This document shows positions 8,216 to 17,969 of a DNA stretch of 64,000 nt, one piece after another. The translations under genes and the position numbers were made by a program. The notes beneath the pieces are model-generated. The model was not told the origin of the DNA, made no database searches, and was given only the letters and a program-made list of their open reading frames with translations. Position 1 is the first letter of the stretch. Every line of letters starts with the position of its first letter. This stretch comes from Neobacillus pocheonensis. Its GTDB lineage: Bacteria; Bacillota; Bacilli; Bacillales; Cytobacillaceae. The stretch is from positions 2,542,001-2,606,000 of the forward strand of contig JAMQCR010000001.1 of the NCBI GenBank assembly GCA_023702235.1. The letters are read 5' to 3'.

Positions 8216-10072
8216 ATGAGAGGTGGGAGCGGACGCTGGGAGATGCGTGAGCTAGCTAAACAGGAGCACTTCGACTGGAACATTATCCGTCGGGCATGTA
8301 CTGCCTTTGTGCCATATTGGAAAAAAGCCATCATGGTTTCGCTATTGCTTTTGGCAACGTCGGCAGGTGGGGCTCTTCCCGCCTGGTTAACTCAGCAAAT
8401 TATTGATGATGGCATCTTGAAGGGGCAGGTGTCGGTTGTCATATCGTTGACCATCACACTTATCCTTATTGCATTTGTAACCGGTTTACTAGGAGTCGCC
8501 CAGACTTGGCTTAGTAACGCTGTTGCACAAGACGTTATGGCAGACTATCGACTGACCTTGTTCAGCCACATCCAACGACAGACCGTCAATTTTTTTGCTA
8601 CCAGGCAGGCGGGTGACCTCGTATCTAGTGTCATGAATGACGTTACCGCGATCCAAAATGTAGTTACGTCGACCTTGATGGGATTCTCCAGTAACGTTTT
8701 GGTCATTCTTACCACTCTCGGTCTTATGTTTGAAATGAACTGGAAGATGACCCTTTTGTCGCTTGTTGTAGTCCCTGGCTTTGTTATACCAACCCAGCGC
8801 GTAGGGGGAGTACGACAGAGGCTTCAGGGAGAGATTCAGCAGAAACTATCCACCTTGACTGTGCAGCTTAGTGAGCAATTTGGTGTCAGTGGGGCTTTGC
8901 TGACTCGGATTTTCAGTCGGGAGTCTGAGGAGATCCGCAAGTTCTCCGGAGTCAACCAGGAATTGCGTAACCTACAAGTAAGACAGACCCTGGTTGGACG
9001 ATGGCTTTTCATGTGGATTGGAATGTTTTCATCTATTGGCCCCGCCTTACTCTGGGGCTATGGCGGATGGTTGGTGATCCACCAACAGATGGCACTTGGT
9101 ACCATCGTCGCGTTTACTAGTTTATTGAGTCGACTGTATGGGCCGCTGAGTCAGTTAGCTCAGCTTCAGGTCAATCTGCTGTCCTCCATTGCCTTGTTTC
9201 GGAGAATCTTCGCGATACTCGATGTCGAACCCGATGTAAAAGATGGTACCACGAGTATCCCCGATGGAAATGTTGATGGTCGCATTCGCATAGAAAATGT
9301 CACGTTTGCCTACCGAACAGAAGGAACAAATAAACCTACAGAAGTCCTTCGGGATATTAAACTAGATATTCATCCAGGACAGATGGTGGCACTTGTCGGA
9401 CCAAGTGGTGCTGGTAAGACAACGTTGCTTAACCTAGTTCCTCGTTTTTCCGATCCGCTCTCAGGTCATATTCTTATCGACGAGTATGAGAGCAAATCTT
9501 TGACACTATCCTCGCTACGTGGACAGATGGGCTTGGTACCTCAGGATCCATTCTTCTTTCATGACACTATCTATAACAACCTGTTGTTTGCAAAACCTGA
9601 GGCAACCCGCGAGGAAATTGAGGAGGCGTGTCGAGCTGCACAGATCCACGGGATGATAGTAGGTCTGCCTGAAGGTTACGATACAGTGGTCGGGGAAAGG
9701 GGATATCGACTATCCGGTGGAGAACGCCAACGGTTGGCAATTGCTCGAGTGTTGTTACGCGCGCCCCGGATTGTTCTTCTCGATGAAGCGACGAGTGCGC
9801 TTGATACCCTTGTGGAGCGGGAAATTCAAGAAGCCTTATCGGTCCTGATGCAGGGGAGGACGGCGATAGTCATCGCCCACCGACTATCGACCGTTCTCAC
9901 AGCCGATAAGATTGTAGTGCTTGAACACGGCAGAATAATAGCCGAGGGCAAGCATCATGAATTACTGGAGAAGAGCAGACTCTACAGAGAATTGTACGAG
10001 GCACAGTTTTCCGTGCAAGGAACGAAGCCTGATGACCTAAGAGGGACTGTCGAGCAGGTGGTCCAAAAGTGA
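8216..10072 (+). CDS. ABC exporter half-transporter (fused membrane and ATPase domains)
   Basis: This 618-residue type-IV half-transporter has six membrane segments in the first 320 residues, followed by an ATPase domain. Visible motifs are Walker A GPSGAGKTT (about residue 395), Q-loop VPQDPFFF, signature LSGGERQRLAIA (about 499), Walker B VLLDEATSALDT and the H-loop IAHRLST. I chose the ATG at 8216 because GGAGG lies nine bases before it; an ATG six bases earlier is too close. The coding sequence is visibly richer in G+C than its neighbours, suggesting acquisition. The exported substrate is unknown; drugs or lipids are typical. The family works as a dimer, and no partner half-transporter is present. 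Confidence 0.88.
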   Translation: MRGGSGRWEMRELAKQEHFDWNIIRRACTAFVPYWKKAIMVSLLLLATSAGGALPAWLTQQIIDDGILKGQVSVVISLTITLILIAFVTGLLGVAQTWLSNAVAQDVMADYRLTLFSHIQRQTVNFFATRQAGDLVSSVMNDVTAIQNVVTSTLMGFSSNVLVILTTLGLMFEMNWKMTLLSLVVVPGFVIPTQRVGGVRQRLQGEIQQKLSTLTVQLSEQFGVSGALLTRIFSRESEEIRKFSGVNQELRNLQVRQTLVGRWLFMWIGMFSSIGPALLWGYGGWLVIHQQMALGTIVAFTSLLSRLYGPLSQLAQLQVNLLSSIALFRRIFAILDVEPDVKDGTTSIPDGNVDGRIRIENVTFAYRTEGTNKPTEVLRDIKLDIHPGQMVALVGPSGAGKTTLLNLVPRFSDPLSGHILIDEYESKSLTLSSLRGQMGLVPQDPFFFHDTIYNNLLFAKPEATREEIEEACRAAQIHGMIVGLPEGYDTVVGERGYRLSGGERQRLAIARVLLRAPRIVLLDEATSALDTLVEREIQEALSVLMQGRTAIVIAHRLSTVLTADKIVVLEHGRIIAEGKHHELLEKSRLYRELYEAQFSVQGTKPDDLRGTVEQVVQK

Positions 10073-10102
10073 GCCATACCTTTGTTCACACTCGTTGATT
10101 TT

Positions 10103-10112
10103 ATGTATACAA
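10103..10112 (+). promoter_or_regulatory. Third operator-like palindrome
   Basis: ATGTATACAA differs by one base from the two TTGTATACAA operators upstream of the ABC gene. It sits before the downstream small gene, suggesting the same repressor controls both. Confidence 0.4.
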
Positions 10113-10164
10113 CCATATACCTTATTTCTAGATATACAATTAGATTCAAAAGGAAGTGTTTTAA

Positions 10165-10503
10165 ATGAAAAATGATGAAGGAAATAAAAAGGATGGAATG
10201 CATCGAGATGACAATCATAAACGAAAAGGACATCATCATCACGGCGCCAAAACTTTCCGGCGTGGTCGAGCACTTGAATTTTTAGAGAGGATGTACGTTA
10301 AACGTGCGACTTTAAAGCAACAATTAGATGCACCAGAATTTCAATCGATTAATCAAATTATCATTGGCGAATTAAAAGCAATTGAAACGGTCATCGACGA
10401 ATTCATTAAATTATTTGAACTTCATGAAAGTGAAGAAATGGAAACAGAAAATAAAAAAACAAAAGAGGAGTCTTCACATAATGAGGAGGAAGCAATGGAA
10501 TAA
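10165..10503 (+). CDS. Small charged His-rich protein following the ABC exporter
   Basis: This 112-residue soluble protein is of unknown function. The first 30 residues are Lys/His/Asp-rich with a HHHH run (metal binding is possible). The middle (about 36-90) is predicted helical, with segments such as RRGRALEFLERMYVKR and IIGELKAIETVIDEFI. The tail is very acidic. The ATG follows AAGGAAG. It lies 90 bases after the ABC gene and carries a related operator, so the two are probably co-regulated. I recognise it only as a Bacillus hypothetical protein; no enzymatic motif is visible. Confidence 0.65.
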   Translation: MKNDEGNKKDGMHRDDNHKRKGHHHHGAKTFRRGRALEFLERMYVKRATLKQQLDAPEFQSINQIIIGELKAIETVIDEFIKLFELHESEEMETENKKTKEESSHNEEEAME

Positions 10504-10633
10504 CCAATTTTAAAATGTGAGTTTTAAACATGCGTGTTATATCCAATTTGAATGAAAACCAAAAGTTTAAAAAGCCAACAAAAAAAGAATGATTCTACGG
10601 TTTTTTTAGTTTTATAAAACCAACAATTTACTT

Positions 10634-10672
10634 AGAGGAGGAATCGTGTCAAAATTCCTCCTCTTATTTTTA
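10634..10672 (+). terminator. Terminator of the ABC cassette
   Basis: AGAGGAGGAAT (10634-10644) pairs perfectly with ATTCCTCCTCT (10654-10664), followed by a T-rich run. Confidence 0.85.
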
Positions 10673-10786
10673 TTCTCATATCAAGTTTTTTGAGTCCACG
10701 CAATAGGCTTTCTTAAAGCATCGACTACGTTTGCAGAAAACATTCAAACTATATTCACTGCATCTACTCATTTACAATATATTCAT

Positions 10787-10844
10787 CACATATTTTTCAC
10801 ATATTTCTACGATAATTCCACAGAAATTCCTCTCTATACTCATG
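10787..10844 (+). repeat. Right arm of 58-bp inverted repeat (promoter region)
   Basis: The reverse complement of 7973-8030 with one mismatch, again carrying the CACATATTT tandem. It lies upstream of the truncated PAP2 gene, facing rightwards. Confidence 0.85.
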
Positions 10845-10960
10845 AATAGAAAGCAACAATCTGCTAAAGTGTAAAATTCATTCCTATAACTGTAAGAAAT
10901 TAATTAATAAAATATGTTTAAAACAATATGAATATACCAGCATTTGTGGAGGCTAAAAAA

Positions 10961-11272
10961 GTGAATCAAAAATGGAAGAAAGTTGGTGCTCATTGTTTTC
11001 TGCTCAGCGTACCAGCCCTTATGTTAATTTATCCTTATTTAAATACACCCGTGCGTGGGGTTCATACGCTTGTTACAGGTTTTGACAAAGCCATTCCAGT
11101 TATAAAACTTTTTGTAGTTCCCTACACTGCTTGGGTGGGTTATATATCCTTATCCTTGGTCTACCTCTGTTTTAAAGACCATAAGCTAGCATTTAAAACA
11201 ATCCTTGTTTTTGACCTGGGATTAATGATTTGTTTTATCATCTATTATTTTTTCCAAACAGAAGGTCCTTAG
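10961..11272 (+). pseudogene. Truncated PAP2-family membrane phosphatase
   Basis: 103 codons remain, starting at a GTG eight bases after GGAGG. Three membrane segments are visible. The text HTLVTGFDKAIPVIKLF and YLCFKDH is typical of PAP2 phosphatase/inositolphosphotransferase-like proteins before the catalytic KxxxxxxRP region. The protein stops at FFQTEGP, exactly where the family continues toward its first active-site motif. The active site is therefore missing. Directly after, in another frame, lies the end of a histidine kinase, so a deletion has joined two genes. Unlikely to be functional. Confidence 0.7.
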
Positions 11273-11580
11273 AAAATCAACTTAGGTATGCACAGAATAT
11301 AATCCAAGTTTTATTAAAGGATTCTGGATCGTTCTGGACGATTGAAATTGAGAATGATGGCCCTTTAATTTCTGAAAAAGATTTAAATCAAATCTTCAAA
11401 TCCTTATATAAAGGCGATAAGGGAAATTTCGGACTAGGTTTAAGTATCTCTCATAAAATTGTAAATTTTTATCATGGAAATATTAAGGTAGAAAATCGAA
11501 ATGGGCAGGTCTGCTTTACCATTTGTTTTCCTAAAAAACAATGGATAATGGATGTTTATTCTAACTTGAATACTCTTTAA
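11266..11580 (+). pseudogene. Histidine kinase C-terminal remnant
   Basis: About 104 codons match the end of an ATPase domain of a sensor kinase: the tail of the N box (LENQLRYA), a D box (IENDGPLI), an F box (NQIFKSLYKG) and the G box (GNFGLGLSIS), ending FTICFPKK. The sensor, membrane and dimerisation parts are absent. No start codon or ribosome site belongs to it. The junction with the PAP2 fragment is at about 11258-11270. It may be what remains of the two-component system that once read the 58-bp promoter element; that link is inference. Confidence 0.75.
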
Positions 11581-11582
11581 GT

Positions 11583-11612
11583 AAAAATCCCCTTTTCAAG
11601 GGGATTTTTTGT
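11583..11612 (+). terminator. Intrinsic terminator
   Basis: AAAATCCCCTT and AAGGGGATTTT form a stem followed by T, ending the kinase remnant. Confidence 0.8.
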
Positions 11613-11722
11613 TTCAAGTCTCATGTCTAGTTCCACATAACTGCCCTGTTACTTCAATAAGCATTTCCTTTTGTAAAAAGATATCTTAATCTAAAAAATA
11701 AGCTAATTGATATTTTAGGCCT

Positions 11723-13192
<1,470 letters not shown>

Positions 13193-13447
13193 CTACTATT
13201 TGTTTTTTGTGGAATTTTATAACTTTACTTTCCTTTTAAAGAAATGACAATGACTACAAAGGAATAATAACTATGTTTAGCAGGATAGTAAATGAGTGAA
13301 GAGTATCCAGTTTCTAATAACGAAGAATGTTATTTGTTACATAAATGTAACGCTATGTTTCTAATGGGAAAGTTGTGTTAAAATGAGGTTATCGATTTTT
13401 TTGCAGGGTTACAATACTTTTTTATTACTGAAGGTGAACCTAGATAT

Positions 13448-14173
13448 ATGTTTTCAAACGACATAATCGCTTCTCTCAATGATTTAGAAACTTCTTTATA
13501 CAACTATATTTGTCAAAACAGTGATAAAGTCGCTTATATGCGAATTCGTGAACTAGCAGATGAAACCCATGTATCAACAGCAACGATTTTACGTTTTTGT
13601 AGAAAACTAAATTGTGAGGGTTTTTCCGAATTTAAAGTAAAGCTTAAAATGCATTTAGAAGAGAATAAAAGGACTATTATAAAAAGTTCCCAACATTCAG
13701 TAGTAGAATTTTTTGAGCGGACGTTAAAAGGTGATATAGAAGAAAAAATTAGGGAGGCTGCAAATCTAGTTGCCAAAGCAGATAATGTTATTTTTATCGG
13801 AATTGGAAGCTCAGGTATTCTTGCTGAATATGGTGCCAGATATTTCTCAAGCTTGGGTAAATTTTCGTTGTATATTAAAGACCCACACTTTCCGATTCAC
13901 TCCAACCTCATGTTTAATAGCGTAACCATTGCTTTATCTGTCTCAGGAGAAAATAATTTTACCGTCACTCATCTTAATAAACTTAAACAAGAAAGAAGTA
14001 AAATTATTAGTATTACAAACAATAAACTCTCAACCATCGCAAAAATCTCTGATATAAACATCCCCTATTATGTAACTGAAGAATTTTTTGAAGAAGCCAA
14101 TATTACTACGCAAGTACCTGTTGTTTATATTTTAGAATCTATGGCTCGGGAAATACATAAACTTAATGAATAG
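13448..14173 (+). CDS. MurR/RpiR-family transcriptional regulator
   Basis: This 241-residue regulator has an N-terminal helix-turn-helix (about 33-54, IRELADETHVSTATILRFCR) and a C-terminal SIS sugar-phosphate-binding domain (from about 115, NVIFIGIGSSGILAEYGARY). It is transcribed divergently from the phospho-beta-glucosidase gene across a 290-bp spacer. A role as sensor of the phosphorylated sugar controlling that gene is a reasonable inference. The ATG follows a GAAGGTGA ribosome site. Length and domain order are normal. Confidence 0.88.
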   Translation: MFSNDIIASLNDLETSLYNYICQNSDKVAYMRIRELADETHVSTATILRFCRKLNCEGFSEFKVKLKMHLEENKRTIIKSSQHSVVEFFERTLKGDIEEKIREAANLVAKADNVIFIGIGSSGILAEYGARYFSSLGKFSLYIKDPHFPIHSNLMFNSVTIALSVSGENNFTVTHLNKLKQERSKIISITNNKLSTIAKISDINIPYYVTEEFFEEANITTQVPVVYILESMAREIHKLNE

Positions 14174-14218
14174 GCTGGAATTCTTAATGAAATAAAAGTT
14201 TATTATAAAAAGGTATAA

Positions 14219-14242
14219 GGTTCAGAATCCCAATTCTGAACC
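14219..14242. terminator. Hairpin between converging genes
   Basis: GGTTCAGAAT pairs with ATTCTGAACC. There is no strong T run on the plus strand, so it is a weak terminator candidate. Confidence 0.4.
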
Positions 14243-14314
14243 ACTAAATCTTACATCGATCTATAATTCCCATTTAAGTATCTACCTGTTTCCCGGGTTG
14301 TAGGAAAACCCTGG

Positions 14315-15476
14315 TTATTTCACAACTGGCCATTTCTCCTTGCGTAGAGAATCGAGCAATTCTGTTCCAACATTTAAGTTGCTTTGAACTAATTCTCTAG
14401 GAGTAAGTGCCATCCATTGATTCAGCGACACGTCTTCAAAGCGATTGCTTTTGAACATCTCTAAAAACCATAACGTTTCGGTACCGGTGTTTTGAATATA
14501 GTGTCCGGTAGCAAAGGGTACATATCCGACATCACTAGCTCTATAATCAAATGTACGAGCTGCACCGTTCCCTGTAAATACAGTCATTCGCCCTTGTCCT
14601 GTAAGGTAATACTGCCACTCGTCGTTATTGGGATGCCAATGAAGCTCTCTCATTCCACCTGGTTCAATCTCAACGAGTGCTGCTGCGATTGTTTTTGAAA
14701 TTGGGAAGTTAGAAGAGTCAACAATTCGTACGCTACCACCAGGCGTTTTGATTGGTGATTGTTTCAACAGCTCGTGCTTGAAGGTTAACGGAACTTCTCC
14801 GTAGGGTGACTGTTCTTCCTGACTTTCAAGCGAACCAGGTACCTCTCCCTGATAAATATAGACCTGATCAGATGGAAGTGAGTTAAAAGCACTCTCTGGT
14901 ACTCCGAAATTGGCCGACAGAACATCTTTTGGAGTATGTGCAAACCAATCGGAGATGGATAAGGTGGAAAGATCAGAAAAGTTTCCCTCATCGAAGACGA
15001 GCAGAAATTCACAATGTTCCAACCCTTGAATCGAATGAGGAATTCCTGGGGGAAAGTACCAAATATCTCCCGGTCCGATGTCAGCAATAAAATTTCGCCC
15101 TTGTTGGTCAACCGCAGTTATACGTGCCCGTCCTAACAACATATAAGACCACTCTGCCTGTTTATGCCAATGGAGTTCACGTACTCCACCGCCATTAAGC
15201 TCATATTTACTCCAGCAAGTGTGGTAGCAATCGGGAGTTCCCTCATCGTGATCTCGCGGGACCATCCCCCGTGATCTAATTTCATAGAAGTATCTGAGAA
15301 TGAGAATTTCAAGTTAGGAAGCAAGCCTGCATCCGTAATAGGTGGGACGAGCATATTCGGATTTTGAAGATCCCTCATAATATTACGCGGCCGGAGTCAA
15401 TCCCTCCAGCTCCATCACTTCGGATAGGTTGAGGAACATATACCTCCACTTGATTAATAGTTCTTTTTTCCATCAT
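14315..15476 (-). pseudogene. Oxalate decarboxylase with two frameshifts
   Basis: A bicupin Mn enzyme of the OxdC/OxdD family that converts oxalate to formate and CO2. Both cupin metal sites are readable ([13 protein letters not shown] and [15 protein letters not shown]). The reading frame starts at ATG 15476 and breaks twice. Near 15390 the frame must change between GAGGIDSG and PRNIMRD. Near 15197 it must change between LAGVNMSL and [10 protein letters not shown]. Adding one base at each site restores 387 residues, matching the usual 385-392. Everything else is well conserved, so these are very recent mutations or sequence errors. Confidence 0.85.
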
Positions 15477-15542
15477 TAAGCTCCTCTTTTATGGGATTAT
15501 TAAGGGGAAATCCTTTATCATAGTGTATGACTTGGGCTACAA

Positions 15543-15890
15543 ATGGTTACTGTGCCTATTAATAAAAAACATAGGGCATCCCTTATTGAAGAAATGCTCC
15601 CTTTAGTTAAGATTAATAGAAGAATCCCTTCTACTCTTTTAGTTTTTGAGAGAAAAATTTCCTTTGCAACTCCCTCCCCCGTTTATATTTTAGACCAACC
15701 AGAGGCAGCACTCTCACCGCTTAGACAATTATCAATGTTATCCAGGATACATCAATTAGTTAACCAAAAATCACAATTTATAATTGCAACACATTCACCC
15801 ATATTGATGTCATATCCATCATCTAAAATATTAGAGCTGACAGATAGCGGAATTAAAGAATCCTCCGTAGAAAAAAACAAATCCTTATAA
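15543..15890 (+). pseudogene. AAA ATPase C-terminal remnant
   Basis: 115 codons match the end of a small SMC/ABC-like predicted ATPase. The Walker B-like YILDQPEAALSP and the following FIIATHSPILMSYP are recognisable. The P-loop and N-terminal half are absent, and the usual Walker B Glu (DEPEAALSP) is Gln here, so catalysis would be impaired even if the rest were present. The first 40 residues do not fit the family and there is no clear ribosome site. Confidence 0.6.
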
Positions 15891-16006
15891 AATAGCCCGT
15901 GTTGGCTTCTCCCAATTCATTTAAATAGAATCCTTTGTCGACTATGATCGGTGCAATTCTTAATTTAATGTGAGTAACATATTATAAATTAAAAAGACTA
16001 AACAAG

Positions 16007-16576
16007 GTGATCATTATTTTCCAGAAATTTATCGCTACTCTCATTGGAAGTTTTTTGTTAGGAATTGGAATTAATGGTTTTTTAGTGCCGAACCATATAA
16101 TTGACGGAGGCATAATCGGAATAGCACTAATTCTACACTATTACTTTGAATTTCAGACAGGAATGATTATGTTTATATTAAGTCTTCCTATATGCATATT
16201 CGCTTCAATAAATCAAAGAGGGCATTTTTTTAGTAGCATTCAGGGACTCTTAATCTCTTCATTATTTATTGATTTGCTTTCTCCTCTTAGTACACAATTT
16301 TCAGTTTCCCACTTATTGGCTGCTTTAATCGGAGGAGTCTTAATTGGAACAGGAGTAGCACTTATGCTTCGATATGAGACAAGCACTGGAGGTACTGACT
16401 TACTCGCCAAAATTATTTCAAGAACTACATCTTTGGATATTGCATTTGTCATCATCATGATTGACGGACTTATCGTTGTGGCTGGTTTTGCTGTACTGGA
16501 GCTAGATAGCTTTCTTTATTCCTGTCTTGCTATTGTTACTGTAGGTCTAACAACGTCCTTTCTGGAAGGGCATTAA
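16007..16576 (+). CDS. YitT-family membrane protein, probably missing its C-terminal domain
   Basis: 189 residues with five to six membrane segments matching the YitT membrane domain, for example GINGFLVPNHIIDGGIIGIA and ETSTGGTDLLAKI. Full-length relatives of about 280 residues carry a soluble DUF2179 domain after the membrane part; this protein stops just where it should begin. It starts at GTG 16007. It is either a short family member or a truncated one. Function is unknown; the family is suspected of transport. Confidence 0.7.
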   Translation: MIIIFQKFIATLIGSFLLGIGINGFLVPNHIIDGGIIGIALILHYYFEFQTGMIMFILSLPICIFASINQRGHFFSSIQGLLISSLFIDLLSPLSTQFSVSHLLAALIGGVLIGTGVALMLRYETSTGGTDLLAKIISRTTSLDIAFVIIMIDGLIVVAGFAVLELDSFLYSCLAIVTVGLTTSFLEGH

Positions 16577-16705
16577 ATCCAGGCAAGTTTGAAAGGTGAA
16601 TGGACTTGTGTTGCCTGCACTTATCAATTGTGGATTAAACGCTTGTGGATTTAGAAAGGCAATAAATAAATGTATTAAAGCCAAAGTTAAAACTAGTAAG
16701 TGGCT

Positions 16706-16737
16706 AAAAGGTTGGCAGAATCACCAACCTTTCTTTT
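16706..16737. terminator. Bidirectional terminator
   Basis: AAAAGGTTGG and CCAACCTTTC form a hairpin followed by TTTT on the plus strand. It lies at the 3' end of the DUF1657 relic. Confidence 0.6.
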
Positions 16738-16742
16738 ACTAT

Positions 16743-16946
16743 TTACTGATTGTATTGAGGTTCTTCAGCAATAATTTCTTGTATGCGTGATTCAACACTA
16801 TCAAGAACAAATTGTGTTTGTTGTGCGGCTTGTTTGTAATGTTGCTTTGCATTTTAGTTATCAATTGCTAAAGCAAACGATTCAAAGCTTGCTTGGGCAC
16901 CTTTTAATCCTGCGAGTGCTTGTTTGACCTGTGTTTCAACTGTCAT
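16743..16946 (-). pseudogene. DUF1657 protein with an internal stop
   Basis: The frame reads MTVETQVKQALAGLKGAQAS and ends ESRIQEIIAEEPQYNQ, the complete DUF1657 pattern of about 67 residues. Codon 31 (16856-16854) is TAA, in a place where relatives usually have Lys. DUF1657 genes commonly accompany the spoVA and YetF-like genes of spore formers; none are here. A single base change would restore it. Confidence 0.75.
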
Positions 16947-16994
16947 GCTACGACCTTCTTATTCTACTTTTTCTAATATTGCGACAATGTGGAA

Positions 16995-17087
16995 TTAGGT
17001 CCAATCAGCGTTTCCGCCAAAAGACATCGTTCCAAAACATAAATTTGAGACTTGAATTCCTGTTTTACCTACTGTGCGATACTCCAT
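16995..17087 (-). pseudogene. Aldo/keto reductase N-terminal remnant
   Basis: 30 codons (MEYRTVGKTGIQVSNLCFGT onward, then MSFGGNADWT) match the beginning of AKR enzymes and end in TAA. It still has an AGGAGG ribosome site. The rest of the gene is absent. Confidence 0.7.
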
Positions 17088-17113
17088 AATAAAATACCTC
17101 CTGTTTTCTTATT

Positions 17114-17391
17114 TTAATCAGTTTTTTCAATTGTACCTGTAAAATCACTACTAATACTTATCACTTTACTATTAAGCCTAAATGAGACCGCCGCAATAAT
17201 TACAGCAATTGCGACTGATGCAGCCCCGATCCAACTGACCGCTTGCATCGATGAGCTTCGTACGGCAATACCCCCAATTCCAGCGGCCGCTGCTATGCCG
17301 AACTGTATGAAGGAACCATACAGTTCGGCATGATTCCTGAAGCCTCTTGAGCGAGCCAGATCAAGTTATACTGCAGACCCGGCGAGACGAC
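17114..17391 (-). pseudogene. MFS transporter C-terminal remnant
   Basis: The last 62 codons read QFGIAAAAGIGGIAVRSS, then MQAVSWIGAASVAIAVIIAA, the final helices of a drug-efflux-type MFS protein, ending at TAA 17116-17114. Upstream, in the citrate-synthase frame, SPGLQYNLIWLAQEASG also fits an MFS loop. So the fusion point with citrate synthase is probably near 17391, followed by a frame change at the hairpin around 17300-17330. Confidence 0.6.
17296..17330. repeat. Perfect 14-bp inverted repeat
   Basis: TGCCGAACTGTATG (17296-17309) is the exact reverse complement of 17317-17330 with a 7-base spacer. It lies inside the MFS relic, where the reading frame changes. Confidence 0.85.
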
Positions 17392-17841
17392 CGGTAAAAT
17401 CGGTTCTTTCCCTTCACAAATTCGAGCATAAGCCGCTATAATCGCCGGTATTTTCGCTTGTAGTCGGATAGCTTTACGAAAGTTTGCTTGATCATCGGTT
17501 TCATCTGCTTCATCATCATAAAGTGCGAGTGCCGATACGCAAGTCCTTAAGACCGCCATTGGATGAATATTTTGGGTAGGAAAACTTTTCAATTGTGTAA
17601 TTAATTTGTTAGAAAGGGAAGCGTTTACATTTAGTTCATTTCGAAATGTCTCTAACTGCTTCAATGTCGGGAGTTTGCCATACCACAATAAATAAATAAA
17701 TAAATAAATAACTTCTTCAAAATCGGTATATTCGGCTAGGTCATCAATTGAATAACCTCTATACGTTAACATATCCTCAACAATCGAACTGACTTAAGAT
17801 ATTGTTGCAACTACGCCTTCTTACCCTTTGGTTTTTAACAT
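17392..17841 (-). pseudogene. Citrate/2-methylcitrate synthase N-terminal relic
   Basis: Starting at ATG 17841 after GGAGG, the frame reads MLKTKG, stop, EGVVATIS, stop, then VSSIVEDMLTYRGYSIDDLA. That is the standard opening of Gram-positive citrate synthases with two nonsense codons. It continues to about residue 150 (IPAIIAAYARICEGKEP) and then runs into MFS sequence. The catalytic His and Asp regions are absent. An in-frame expansion of an AATA repeat (17687-17711) has inserted four residues into the usual VIYLLWYG motif. Clearly non-functional. Confidence 0.85.
17687..17711. repeat. AATA tetranucleotide microsatellite
   Basis: About six tandem AATA units. In the citrate synthase frame this produces the duplicated VIYLFIYLLWYG. 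Confidence 0.85.
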
Positions 17842-17969
17842 AATAATCCTCCTTGTATTTTTATGAAATTTACACACCCTATATCAACACGATTAGTTTC
17901 ATTTTCTAGATTCCAAGTTTTATCAAAAACAGGACAATGAATATATTTAAATTATAAGTACCCCTAAAA

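Noticed and set aside
16596..16790. 64-codon plus-strand frame
   Set aside because: No ribosome site or protein-like composition; it overlaps a terminator and the DUF1657 relic on the opposite strand.
17689..17712. CRISPR-like short tandem repeat
   Set aside because: The repeat unit is four bases with no spacers; it is a microsatellite. No CRISPR array is present in the window.
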